This document shows positions 46,132-54,469 of a stretch of DNA of 64,000 bases, piece after piece (the first letter of the stretch is position 1; every line of letters starts with the position of its first letter). The stretch comes from Labilibaculum manganireducens (GTDB taxonomy: Bacteria > Bacteroidota > Bacteroidia > Bacteroidales > Marinifilaceae): assembly GCF_002843385.1 (NCBI RefSeq), contig NZ_MVDE01000007.1, positions 1 to 64,000 of the forward strand. Reading direction: 5' to 3'. The notes beneath the pieces were generated by a model. The model had not been told where the DNA came from and ran no database searches. It worked only from the letters and a program-made list of their open reading frames with translations. A program made the translations under genes and the position numbers.

Positions 46132-46836
46132 TTACTTCTTTTGAAGCATCTTTAACAGCATTTCAGCTACAAGTGCTGATGATGCCGGATTCTGACCGGT
46201 AATTAAATTACCATCCTGAACGGCATAAGCAGCCCAATTATCACCTTTGCTGTAAATACCTCCATTTTCCTTCAACATGTCTTCTACCAAAAAAGGAACA
46301 ACCTTAGTCAACTGAACAGCTTCCTCTTCTTCATTGGTAAATCCGGTCACTTTTTTGCCTTTCACCAGGAATTCACCTTGTGCATTTTTCACATGTCGCA
46401 AGGCTGCCGGTGCATGGCAAACAAAGGCAATTGGTTTCTTAGCCGCATTAAAATCCTCAATCAATTTTGCAGAAGTTGCATCTTCCGCCAAATCCCAAAG
46501 AGGACCATGTCCGCCAGGATAGAATACAGCATCGTAATCTTCAAAATTGATATCTGCCAAAGCAATGGTTTCATTAATCTTTTTCTGAACTGCCGCATCT
46601 TCGTTAAAACGCTTGGTATCTTCGGTCGCATTCTGCGGCAAATCCGAAGTTGGATCGATTGGTGCAACACCTCCCTTTGGAGTTGCAATTGTTATATCAA
46701 CCCCCTGATCAACTAATGTATAGTAAGGATTGGCAAATTCTTCTACCCAAAATCCTGTTTTGTGACCTGTATCTCCCATTTGAGAATGAGAAGTCAGCAC
46801 GAATAATATTTTCAAAGCTCCTGTTGTTATCGTCAT
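46132..46836 (-). CDS. DJ-1/PfpI family protein (class I glutamine amidotransferase-like)
   Basis: 234 residues. The nucleophile elbow AFVCHAPAAL carries Cys140-His141, and an acidic residue in GFWVEEFA (about 32) fits the DJ-1/Hsp31 active site; YDAVFYPGGHGPLWDL is the family signature. Members act as glyoxalase III, deglycase-type or chaperone proteins in carbonyl stress. It follows the oxidoreductase gene by 36 bases and so belongs to the TetR-controlled cluster, consistent with a role in aldehyde/electrophile detoxification. Confidence 0.88.
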   Translation of the reverse strand: MTITTGALKILFVLTSHSQMGDTGHKTGFWVEEFANPYYTLVDQGVDITIATPKGGVAPIDPTSDLPQNATEDTKRFNEDAAVQKKINETIALADINFEDYDAVFYPGGHGPLWDLAEDATSAKLIEDFNAAKKPIAFVCHAPAALRHVKNAQGEFLVKGKKVTGFTNEEEEAVQLTKVVPFLVEDMLKENGGIYSKGDNWAAYAVQDGNLITGQNPASSALVAEMLLKMLQKK

Positions 46837-46872
46837 ATCTATTAAATTTAAACCTGTTTATTTTTCTTAAAA

Positions 46873-47865
46873 TTATATTTTCACAATCATTTTTCCCTTG
46901 TTCTTTCCTTCGAAAAGATCAAGAAAAGCCTGTGGCGTATTTTCAAATCCTTCAACAATTGTTTCGGTAGATTTTAATTTTCCTTCCTGCAGCCATTTTG
47001 CCAATTGAGGAATTGCTTCTCCCCATTTTTCCATATAATTGGATACTACAAATCCTTGCATCAGTACCGAATTCTTAATCAGTATGGGCTGAACTCTGGG
47101 TCCCATTGGTACGCTGGTCGCATTATACATCGAAATTGCTCCGCAAACAATGATTCGTGCAAAACGATTCAAATTCATCATCACACCATCTGAAATTTCT
47201 CCGCCTACATTATCGAAATAAACATCTACTCCATTAGGACAAGCTTCTGCAATTGCCTGACTCATGTTCCCGGCTGTATTGTAATTAATTGCAGCATCGA
47301 AACCAGATTCAGAAACCAGTTGTTCCACTTTCTCGTCGCTGCCGGCAATCCCAATCACGCGACAGCCCTTCAACTTTGCAATTTGTCCCACAATGCTTCC
47401 CACAGCACCTGCAGCTCCCGAAACTACAACGGTCTCTCCTGCTTTAGGCCTGCCAATTTCCAACAATCCGAAATAAGCAGTTAAACCTGTCATTCCCAAC
47501 ACACCTAAGTAAGAAGATAATGAAGCTTTCTTTGCATCTACCTTTAACAAGCCTTCGCCTTTAGATACCTGAACCTCTTTCCATTCCAGTAAGCCTGATA
47601 CAAAATCACCTTTACTGAAGCCAGTCAATTTTGATTCAACAACTTCAGCAATCATACCCGAGCTAATTGCTTTATTTAACTCGAATGGCTCGATATACGA
47701 TTTACCTTCCATCATTCTTCCCCTTAAGTAGGGATCAACAGAAATATGTGTTGCTTTTAAAAGTATTTCTCCTTCTGCAATTTGTGGCTGTTCTTCAGTC
47801 ACAAATTTAAAATCGGATAATTTTGGTACGCCTACCGGTCTGCTTTTTAATTGTATTGTTTGCAT
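46873..47865 (-). CDS. NADP-dependent medium-chain oxidoreductase (CurA/leukotriene-B4 dehydrogenase type)
   Basis: 330 residues. The zinc-free MDR fold shows in ISVDPYLRGRM (substrate side), VVSGAAGAVGSIVGQIAKLKGCRVIGIAGSDEKV (Rossmann AxxGxxG), GVDVYFDNVGGE and ARIIVCGAISMYNA. Relatives reduce alpha,beta-unsaturated ketones and aldehydes with NADPH. A TGAATGTTCA site 21 bases before the ATG matches the operator in front of the tetR gene. Confidence 0.9.
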   Translation of the reverse strand: MQTIQLKSRPVGVPKLSDFKFVTEEQPQIAEGEILLKATHISVDPYLRGRMMEGKSYIEPFELNKAISSGMIAEVVESKLTGFSKGDFVSGLLEWKEVQVSKGEGLLKVDAKKASLSSYLGVLGMTGLTAYFGLLEIGRPKAGETVVVSGAAGAVGSIVGQIAKLKGCRVIGIAGSDEKVEQLVSESGFDAAINYNTAGNMSQAIAEACPNGVDVYFDNVGGEISDGVMMNLNRFARIIVCGAISMYNATSVPMGPRVQPILIKNSVLMQGFVVSNYMEKWGEAIPQLAKWLQEGKLKSTETIVEGFENTPQAFLDLFEGKNKGKMIVKI

Positions 47866-47885
47866 CTTATTTTGTTTTTTATATT

Positions 47886-47899
47886 AATGAATGTTCATT
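47886..47899 (-). promoter_or_regulatory. Second putative TetR operator, before the oxidoreductase gene
   Basis: AATGAATGTTCATT is a near-palindrome that differs from the site at 49257-49270 only at two positions (AATGAAYGTTCAYT). It is 21 bases upstream of the oxidoreductase ATG, where bound protein would block transcription. Confidence 0.65.
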
Positions 47900-47935
47900 C
47901 TCTTTCGAGGATAAAAAAAGCCTTACCTATGAACT

Positions 47936-48598
47936 CTACAGATAAGCACCAATCTCTTGTATTTTGTCTGATTCAATTATTTTATAATCTGGTTTTGCCT
48001 GCGCCAAAGCGTGTAATGCATTTGCAATTGTCTCTGCCTCAATTGCCCGGTATTTTTTCCATTTTCCCAATAAAAACGGACTTAGCACTTTCATGATAAT
48101 CGATCCAATTTTTTCACCCAATCGATCTTCATCTCTTTTCCCGTTAATTAAAGAAGGCCTTAAAATATAGGTATTTGCAATCTCCTGACTTAAAACAGCC
48201 TGCTCCATTTCTCCTTTTGTTTTGTTGTAGAAGATATTGCTCCCGGCATCTGCACCTAAGGCTGAAATTACAAGGAAACTTTTAATTCCATTTGCCTTAG
48301 CCAAACTTGCAGCTGTCGCAGGAATACCAAAATCAATCTTCCTGTAAATGGTTTTATCCTTCGTTTTCTTAGCAGTAGTTCCAATGCAGCAAAATACTTC
48401 ATCGCCGGTGAAATCCTTCTTAAATTCTTCTAAACTAAGCAGGTCTCCAATAAACTCTTTTAACTTGGGATGAACCAAATCTAAACCTCGGCGGGTAAAA
48501 ATTTTCACTCTCGTATAGGCTTCATCTTCCAAAAGCCGGTTCAACAGAAGCTTCCCTGTTAATCCGCTTGCTCCCAATATGATTGCTGTCTTTCCCAT
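47936..48598 (-). CDS. NAD(P)-binding atypical SDR (NAD(P)H-binding family)
   Basis: 220 residues. N-terminal Rossmann motif IILGASGLTGKLLLNRLL (GxxGxxG), FTRRGLDLVH, VFCCIGTTAKKTKDKTIYRKIDFGIPATAASLAKANGIKSFLVISALGAD and YNKTKGEMEQAV (YxxxK) place it among HTATIP2/YwnB-like atypical short-chain dehydrogenases. Substrate unknown. It starts 8 bases after the tetR stop, so the pair is one operon. Confidence 0.88.
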   Translation of the reverse strand: MGKTAIILGASGLTGKLLLNRLLEDEAYTRVKIFTRRGLDLVHPKLKEFIGDLLSLEEFKKDFTGDEVFCCIGTTAKKTKDKTIYRKIDFGIPATAASLAKANGIKSFLVISALGADAGSNIFYNKTKGEMEQAVLSQEIANTYILRPSLINGKRDEDRLGEKIGSIIMKVLSPFLLGKWKKYRAIEAETIANALHALAQAKPDYKIIESDKIQEIGAYL

Positions 48599-48605
48599 AA
48601 GTGTA

Positions 48606-49184
48606 TTATATTCGAATGCTATCCCAGGCGGACTGAAATGCCTGTTCCAAACTTTCTTGATTTATCTGGTAAAGGCCGCGTTTTTGCATATTCATTAAAA
48701 AGGCCAATGGATTGATGGCATAAGCATAGAGAATATATGGCGAAACATCTTTAATGATACCTTCCTTCTGTCCCCTTTCCCATAAATCCAGCAAGGGCTG
48801 TAAATGCTTCAACCCTTCCTGTACGCTGACCTCATCGATCATCGTTGTGTTATCGCACTGCGATAAAAACCATGCTTCCTCAACCTGTTTCAACTTATAA
48901 TCAGCAATATTGTACCAGATAAATTCAAAGGCTTTTTTTACGGGCATATTTTCAGAATAATCTTTAAATGCCTGCTTGGTATATGATATTTTCAGTTCCA
49001 GATACAACTGATTGATCAGATCCTGTTTGTTTTCGAAATAAATGTAAATAGTTGCCGGTGACACATTGGCCATCTTGGCTATTTTAGACATTGGAGCATC
49101 ATGAAAGCCGTTATTATTCACCAAATTCAAGGTAGCTTTTAACAACGCATTCCGTTTCTCCTTACTTTTTTCTCTGATTGCCAT
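48606..49184 (-). CDS. TetR/AcrR-family transcriptional repressor
   Basis: 192 residues. The HTH domain spans about 5-52 (KRNALLKATLNLVNNNGFHDAPMSKIAKMANVSPATIYIYFENKQDLINQLY), the rest is the helical ligand-binding/dimer domain. A perfect palindrome TGAACGTTCA lies upstream of its own gene and a variant of it before the oxidoreductase gene, so it probably represses both transcripts and responds to a small electrophile or similar ligand. Confidence 0.92.
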   Translation of the reverse strand: MAIREKSKEKRNALLKATLNLVNNNGFHDAPMSKIAKMANVSPATIYIYFENKQDLINQLYLELKISYTKQAFKDYSENMPVKKAFEFIWYNIADYKLKQVEEAWFLSQCDNTTMIDEVSVQEGLKHLQPLLDLWERGQKEGIIKDVSPYILYAYAINPLAFLMNMQKRGLYQINQESLEQAFQSAWDSIRI

Positions 49185-49227
49185 ATTGGAAATTCTGATT
49201 TGATAGTCTTTTTTGATTTTGATGAAA

Positions 49228-49270
49228 CAAATATAAAATAAATAATCCGCAAAGTGAATGAACGTTCACT
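49228..49270 (-). promoter_or_regulatory. tetR promoter with overlapping operator
   Basis: Minus-strand TATATTTG (49228-49235) is a good -7 element. The operator AATGAACGTTCACT (49257-49270, perfect inner palindrome TGAACGTTCA) covers the place where the -33 element should be, which fits autorepression by steric block. Confidence 0.65.
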
Positions 49271-49405
49271 TATTTTAACATTTAAAATATAAAAACCCGG
49301 TATCAGAGGATTTCAGAAGTATTCTATGCAGGAAAATTAATATACAGAATAAAAAGAAGCTTGTAATCTCCACTTCTAAGACTAAACAAGGAAAACAACA
49401 GGCAA

Positions 49406-49990
49406 TTAGTTTGTATCGGAGTAGGTGTAATGCCCAATAATCGGAAACTCAAATAAACAATCCTCAATTACCTGACCAGCGCCAATGTTGTGCACTATTA
49501 AGAAGCGTTTACCATCTCTGGATTTTTTATTAATTACGATACCAATGTGTGTTATAGCACCACCTAAATTCCAGCAAACAATATCGCCCGGAGAATAATC
49601 AATGGAATTTTGACTTAATGGTTTCTCCTGTCCGTTTCGCTCAAAAAATTTCATCAGGTTGGGTACTCTTCGGTGATCAATATTGGTATCGGCATGTTTC
49701 AAACCCCAAATTGCCGGATACAAACTAAAATTAGCTTTCATATCCTCATGAACCTCCTTCTGCAAATCGATTCCCAATTTTCGGTAAGCACGAATTACAA
49801 CATCAGTGCAAACGCCTCTATCCGCAGGAATATCTCCGTTGGGATAAGCTATTGAAAAGTAAGAAGCATCGTAGATTACTCTCTGTTCGGTTAACTTTAT
49901 TGCTTCATCTGATAAGCGCTCCGAAAAAATTTGCGCCTTACATGTAATTGAGAGAAGACAAAAAATCAGTACATAAAAAAGTAGTCTCAT
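49406..49990 (-). CDS. DUF1287 secreted protein (NlpC/P60-like fold)
   Basis: About 194 residues from the ATG at 49990, which gives a signal peptide (MRLLFYVLIFCLLSITCKAQ); an upstream in-frame ATG at 50083 would bury it. The DUF1287 core is clear: IADRGVCTDVVIRAYR-like segment with Cys (GVCTDVV), DHRRVPNLMKFFER, YSPGDIVCWNLGGAITHIGIVINKKSRDG with His, and IVHNIGAGQVIEDCLF. The Cys/His arrangement resembles papain-like NlpC/P60 peptidases; enzymatic activity is inferred. Confidence 0.87.
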   Translation of the reverse strand: MRLLFYVLIFCLLSITCKAQIFSERLSDEAIKLTEQRVIYDASYFSIAYPNGDIPADRGVCTDVVIRAYRKLGIDLQKEVHEDMKANFSLYPAIWGLKHADTNIDHRRVPNLMKFFERNGQEKPLSQNSIDYSPGDIVCWNLGGAITHIGIVINKKSRDGKRFLIVHNIGAGQVIEDCLFEFPIIGHYTYSDTN

Positions 49991-50089
49991 TTGTGAATGT
50001 ATCAGGTTTCTATTTCGGGACTGCCGGCCGGCAAGTAATTTTACATTATAACCAGACCGCCGCAGATCAATGAAATATTGCATGCAGGC

Positions 50090-51043
50090 TTATACCTCTT
50101 TGCCAATTAAATAAACCGTGTAAGCCAGATAACTTACCAAAAGAAGAGCCGCTTCCCATCTGTCCAGCTTCTTCTTTACTCCTGTAAACATGGCAATAAA
50201 TAAAAATATTGTGCCGCCTGCCAAAATATAAAGATCGATATTGAACAAAGGTTTAAATTCGATGGGTCTGATAAAAGAACTGACAGACAGAATTAAGAAA
50301 ATGTTGAAAATATTTGAACCGATAATATTCCCTATCGCAATATCATTATTCTTACGCAGCACAGCCACAACCGAGGTTACCAGTTCGGGTAATGATGTTC
50401 CGACAGCAACAATTGTTAATCCTATAATCTTTTCACTTACCCCCATGCCTGAGGCTACTTCAACAGCATTATCCACAACCAGTTTACCTCCCATAATCAA
50501 TCCTGAGAAACCAATAAGAATAAGACTCCATATTTTAAGAACTGACATTGGTATTATTTCGATTTCGGGCACAAGAGTTTCTGTTTTTAATTGTTTGTAA
50601 ACGTAAAACAGGAAAAGCCCAAACATCACAAGTAGTATAAGTCCATCCACCCGCGTAAGCACCGCAGTATCCTGAAAAAAACTATTGCAAAGCAGATATA
50701 AAATTACAACCGCAAAAAGAGAGAGCGGAAGCTCCTTCCAAACAGTATTCGACTGAACAACAATTGGAGAAATAAGTCCTGCAATTCCCAAAATAATGAA
50801 CAAATTAAAATTGTTGCTTCCAATTACATTACCAAACACAATATCGGAATACCCGTGAAATGAGGCGAACGAATTCACTACCAATTCAGGTGCCGACGTT
50901 CCAAAAGCGACAATGGTAAGGCCAATAGCGATATTCGAAATATTATTCTTTTTAGCCAATGCTGAAGACCCGCTAACCATCCAGTCAGCCCCTTTAATCA
51001 GCAATACAAAACCCAGTAAAATTAATAGAATTGATACAATCAT
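50090..51043 (-). CDS. Calcium/sodium antiporter (CaCA family, YrbG-like)
   Basis: 317 residues, about ten membrane helices in two inverted halves. Each half has the alpha-repeat motif: GTSAPELVVNSFASF with GNVIGSNNFNL near residues 47-80, and GTSLPELVTSVVAVLRK with GNIIGSNIFNIFL near 210-250. The acidic residues in PEL bind the cation. It exports calcium in exchange for sodium or protons across the inner membrane. Confidence 0.94.
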   Translation of the reverse strand: MIVSILLILLGFVLLIKGADWMVSGSSALAKKNNISNIAIGLTIVAFGTSAPELVVNSFASFHGYSDIVFGNVIGSNNFNLFIILGIAGLISPIVVQSNTVWKELPLSLFAVVILYLLCNSFFQDTAVLTRVDGLILLVMFGLFLFYVYKQLKTETLVPEIEIIPMSVLKIWSLILIGFSGLIMGGKLVVDNAVEVASGMGVSEKIIGLTIVAVGTSLPELVTSVVAVLRKNNDIAIGNIIGSNIFNIFLILSVSSFIRPIEFKPLFNIDLYILAGGTIFLFIAMFTGVKKKLDRWEAALLLVSYLAYTVYLIGKEV

Positions 51044-51293
51044 ATTTTTAACTAGTAAACTAAGACCATTCCTTTTTACAATTCACTTCTCATTATTCTC
51101 GATCGAAGTTATCATTTTTTCAATATCCAAATGTATTTCCTACGGGAATATTTTCCGGCTCCTTACTTTATACAATCATGTATGCGCTGCGCGGTATATT
51201 TCAATCTTATAATATCATAAGTTCATACAAAGACAGCACATCCTAAGCAAATTTAAATCACCGGAACATGCTGTCTGTTATCATTTTCATCCA

Positions 51294-51980
51294 TTACTCT
51301 TTCTCAGGAGACATGTACTTATATACCAACCCGGCCAAAATTGCACCTGCAATAGGAGCCAGCCAAAACAACCACAATTGATCCAAAGCCCAATCGCCAA
51401 CAAAAAGTGCCTGACTTGTGCTTCGCGCCGGATTCACAGATGTATTTGTGACCGGTATGCTGATTAAATGAATCAGAGTCAACCCCAGACCAATTGCCAA
51501 TCCGGCAAAACCAGCCGGTGCTTTTGAGTGTGTTGCTCCTAAAATAATCAGTAAAAACATAAAAGTCATTACCACTTCGCTCACCAAAGCTGCCAGCATG
51601 CCATATCCACCAGGCGAGTGCTCGCCATATCCGTTCGCAGCAAAACCTCCCATATCAAAACCAGCTTTACCACTTGCAATCAAATACAAGATTCCTGCAC
51701 CTGCAATTCCTCCCAATACCTGAGCCACAATATAAGGCCCCAGATCTTTCAGTTCAAAACGTCCGCCAGCCCAAAGACCGATAGAAACAGCCGGATTCAG
51801 GTGACAACCAGAAATATGCCCAATTGCATAGACCATAGTAAGCACAGTTAATCCAAAAGCAATTGCCACACCAACAAATCCAATTCCCAATTCGGGATAT
51901 GCGGCCGCCAAAACAGCACTTCCACATCCACCCAGAACCAACCATAGGGTTCCTATAAATTCTGCGACTAATTTTTTCAT
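51294..51980 (-). CDS. aqpZ: Aquaporin Z
   Basis: 228 residues with six membrane helices and two NPA half-helices (NPA62-64 in [12 protein letters not shown]183-185 in SVNPARS). The selectivity filter reads Phe42, His171, Thr180, Arg186, the water-specific set found in E. coli AqpZ. Water channel of the inner membrane. Confidence 0.95.
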   Translation of the reverse strand: MKKLVAEFIGTLWLVLGGCGSAVLAAAYPELGIGFVGVAIAFGLTVLTMVYAIGHISGCHLNPAVSIGLWAGGRFELKDLGPYIVAQVLGGIAGAGILYLIASGKAGFDMGGFAANGYGEHSPGGYGMLAALVSEVVMTFMFLLIILGATHSKAPAGFAGLAIGLGLTLIHLISIPVTNTSVNPARSTSQALFVGDWALDQLWLFWLAPIAGAILAGLVYKYMSPEKE

Positions 51981-52321
51981 ACGTTCATATTTTTAAGGTT
52001 TAAAGTAAAATAAACAAGGTTTGATTGTAAACAGATACTTTTCATCTTACCGAACAATAAATATAATAAATTCTTTTTTTACGGCTATGTATTTATCAGT
52101 GGATTCTAATAATTGACTAGTCAAGTTCCTAAGTTACAAACCAGTGGTTCTATACGTATATTTCCTCCAAAATGAAATAGAAAATTCTAAACCCAGCTGG
52201 GATTGGAGCAACAGCATTGATTCAAGCAACATAATTTTCAGATAAACATTGGAGGAATCTCAAAATTATTGCTAAATTCAAGCTGTTTTTTTAGATATAA
52301 AACCTCATATTCTACCATACA
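51981..52321. other. Intergenic region, divergent promoters presumed
   Basis: 340 AT-rich bases between aqpZ (-) and the frameshifted gene (+). No ORF, clear promoter or hairpin stands out. Confidence 0.4.
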
Positions 52322-53072
52322 ATGTCAGATCAATCAGATTTAGAAATCCTCATGGATGAAATCAATGCCATAGAAAATAAAAACATAAAGCATTGCGACA
52401 TGCCATTCGAAATTTACATCTATGAAGCCGAACGGCTGCACACACGTGCAACAGAAGATCTGTCGAAACTTTCTGCCGTAAATATGCCGGTCGGTTTAAT
52501 CGATAAACTGCATGTCCGCACCAAGGCACTGAGCCGTGCACAGCTAAACTGGGTTGAACTGACAGGTGAAAAGAAACAGGCAATGACCAACCTTAAAGCC
52601 GAAACCCCCACCCTGCTAAAACTGCGCAAATACCTGATTGACAACATGCAGTTTGCTTTTAGAAATGATAAAGATCTGCTGAAAAAAAATCAGAGATATT
52701 AAAAAAGGCAATTCGCTGGCCAGTATCATTTTCGATTTGGCTTTATTGGCCCGACTGGGAAAAAGTAATGTTGAAGCCCTGCAAGCCATCAACTTCGATT
52801 TAAGTCTGTGCGATAAAGCCACCGAAGAATATGAACGAATAAGTAATTTACTGGCTATAAAAGACAGCAAAATGTACATTCCCGACGAGATGCTGCTAAT
52901 CCGAAACAAGGCCTTCACTCTACTTAAACAAGTGGTTGATGAAATCCGACGCTATGGTAAATTTGTTTTTCGGGATAAGCCCGGGATCGTAAAGGCTTAC
53001 CAAAGTGAACACCACTGCAAACGCAATGCTGAATACTATAACAACAAGAAAAACAACAGCTCTCAGAGTTAA
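52322..53072 (+). pseudogene. Helical protein of unknown function split by a frameshift
   Basis: A 126-codon ORF (52322-52702) stops soon after an A8 run at 52682-52689. Skipping one A joins it without a stop to the second ORF: LLKKIRDIKKGNSLASIIFDLALLARLGKS..., ending at 53072, about 249 residues in all. The joined protein is rich in helices, with Leu/Ala heptads (EAERLHTRATEDLSKL, LARLGKSNVEALQAI, ISNLLAIKDSK) and a C-terminal GKFVFRDKPGIVKAYQSEHH segment. No domain I recognise, no signal peptide. The join could be a real mutation, a sequencing slip, or transcriptional slippage on the A-run. Array 2 starts 126 bases after its end. Confidence 0.7.
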
Positions 53073-53197
53073 ATGAATACTTACCATACAAAAAAAGTCT
53101 GATCTTATTCCATTTTTATACATCCAGCCTAATAATTATTTGCTAACGCTTACTAATTAGATTTCTCTGCTGAGAATATTATGTGTTCATTTTATTA

Positions 53198-53407
53198 AAT
53201 AACATCATCAGATGAATAAATGATTATATCAGATAACAAAATGAATAAATCAGCTGTCATCTGATGGTATTAAATATTCATCTGAAGTAATAAAATTATC
53301 AGCAGTCAATGTGGTTTATTCATCTGACGATATTGTTTTTTACGCAAACTATATCATTTTATCTTCTGATATAGTAATAAAATCAGCAATCGTTCTGCAA
53401 TTCGTAA
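53198..53407. repeat. Second 21-bp-period repeat array, about 10 degenerate units
   Basis: CTGA recurs at 53261, 53282, 53324 and 53366, and TCAG at 53208, 53229 and 53250, all on one 21-base grid. Units such as CTGATGGTATTAAATATTCA and those from 53282 and 53366 (CTGA..AATAAAAT..TCAG) are alike, and CTGA-type units alternate with CA-type units (53303, 53345, 53387), again a 42-bp super-period. Period, alternation and the ATGGTA core match the array at 17400, but the units are far more diverged and AT-rich. Confidence 0.7.
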
Positions 53408-53500
53408 CTTAAAAGGGAAAACAACCCGGGACAACTACAGATTTGTAATCCAAATAAAATTTCAGAGGTAAAAATTCTAATCCCGAGGGACAAACGAATA

Positions 53501-53529
53501 AAAAAAGGACAGCAAATCTGCTGTCCTTT
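53501..53529 (-). terminator. Terminator of the EFR1-type gene
   Basis: AAAGGACAGCA (53504-53514) and TGCTGTCCTTT (53519-53529) form an 11-bp stem around a 4-nt loop; the minus strand continues as a U-run from the A6 at 53501. It lies 21 bases after the stop. Confidence 0.92.
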
Positions 53530-53549
53530 CTATTCTTTTCTGAACTCTT

Positions 53550-54329
53550 TTAGATAAAAAACCCAGGTTCTTTGCGTTCAGAACAGTTTTCGAAGAGATT
53601 ATTTGTGATCTGATTGATAAGCGGTGCATCAAAAATCCGGGCATCCTCCGGGCAGGCTTTAACACATGCACAACACCAAATACAAGCCTTTGCATTTGTA
53701 ATTACTGTTTTGTTTACCTCAATAACATCAACGGGACAAGCATCGGCACAAACACCACACAGCGTACATTTCGCGGCAATGGTTCCTGGCGACATTACCG
53801 GGGCATTCGGCAATTCTTTGTATGGATAGTTACCCGAAACGTTTAGCTCCAGACCATCGTTTTTCTCCAATTTAGTTAAAATCGCTCCTGCAAATTGTTT
53901 TGCTTTAAGAAGATCGGCCTCATCAGGACGATTTTTTGCTATGGGTTTACTTTCTGTTGAATAAGAATGCTCTCCGATAAAAGTGGCTGCGGCTACAGGT
54001 GTAAAACCTAATGCTGTACTTACATCTTTTAACTCAAGCAGAGCGTCATCGTAATCTCTGTTTCCATAAACAGCTACTAAAACCACAGGTGTGTTTTCAG
54101 CATTAAAATGTTTCAATCGCGGAATTACTTCAACGGGCAAACGTCCTTTGTAAACAGGCACACCAATAATGGTCAATTCATTACCAAAATTCTTACACTC
54201 AAAATCGGTTTGTGTAATGTCAAACTCATTGATTTGTTTTGCTTCCAATCCCTGCCCAATGGCTTTAACTACTTTCCTGCTTGTTCCTGTTGGAGAAAAG
54301 TAGATTAGATTTACTGATGGTAAATTCAT
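53550..54329 (-). CDS. EFR1-family flavodoxin-ferredoxin fusion
   Basis: 259 residues. A flavodoxin-like domain fills about 1-160 (IYFSPTGTSRKVVKAIGQGL binds FMN phosphate; GVPVYKGRLPVEVI). Two [4Fe-4S] cluster motifs follow: CTLCGVCADACPVDVI (about 190) and CIWCCACVKACPEDAR (about 215). It carries electrons in the cytoplasm in strict or facultative anaerobes; the partner is unknown. Monocistronic, with its own terminator. Confidence 0.92.
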   Translation of the reverse strand: MNLPSVNLIYFSPTGTSRKVVKAIGQGLEAKQINEFDITQTDFECKNFGNELTIIGVPVYKGRLPVEVIPRLKHFNAENTPVVLVAVYGNRDYDDALLELKDVSTALGFTPVAAATFIGEHSYSTESKPIAKNRPDEADLLKAKQFAGAILTKLEKNDGLELNVSGNYPYKELPNAPVMSPGTIAAKCTLCGVCADACPVDVIEVNKTVITNAKACIWCCACVKACPEDARIFDAPLINQITNNLFENCSERKEPGFFI

Positions 54330-54397
54330 AGAATATCATTTGTTCTTACTACTGTCCGAAGGTAAGAAGTCTTGCTATAATTTTAATTTATCAGAAC

Positions 54398-54434
54398 AAA
54401 AAATCTCCCTATCCAAAATAGAAAGGGAGATTTT
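54398..54434 (-). terminator. Terminator of the beta-barrel receptor gene
   Basis: AAAATCTCCC (54400-54409) pairs with GGGAGATTTT (54425-54434); the minus strand runs on into U-rich sequence. It lies 36 bases after the stop. Confidence 0.85.
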
Positions 54435-54469
54435 CAACTTAAATAAATGTGTATTATTGATCTAAGGGT

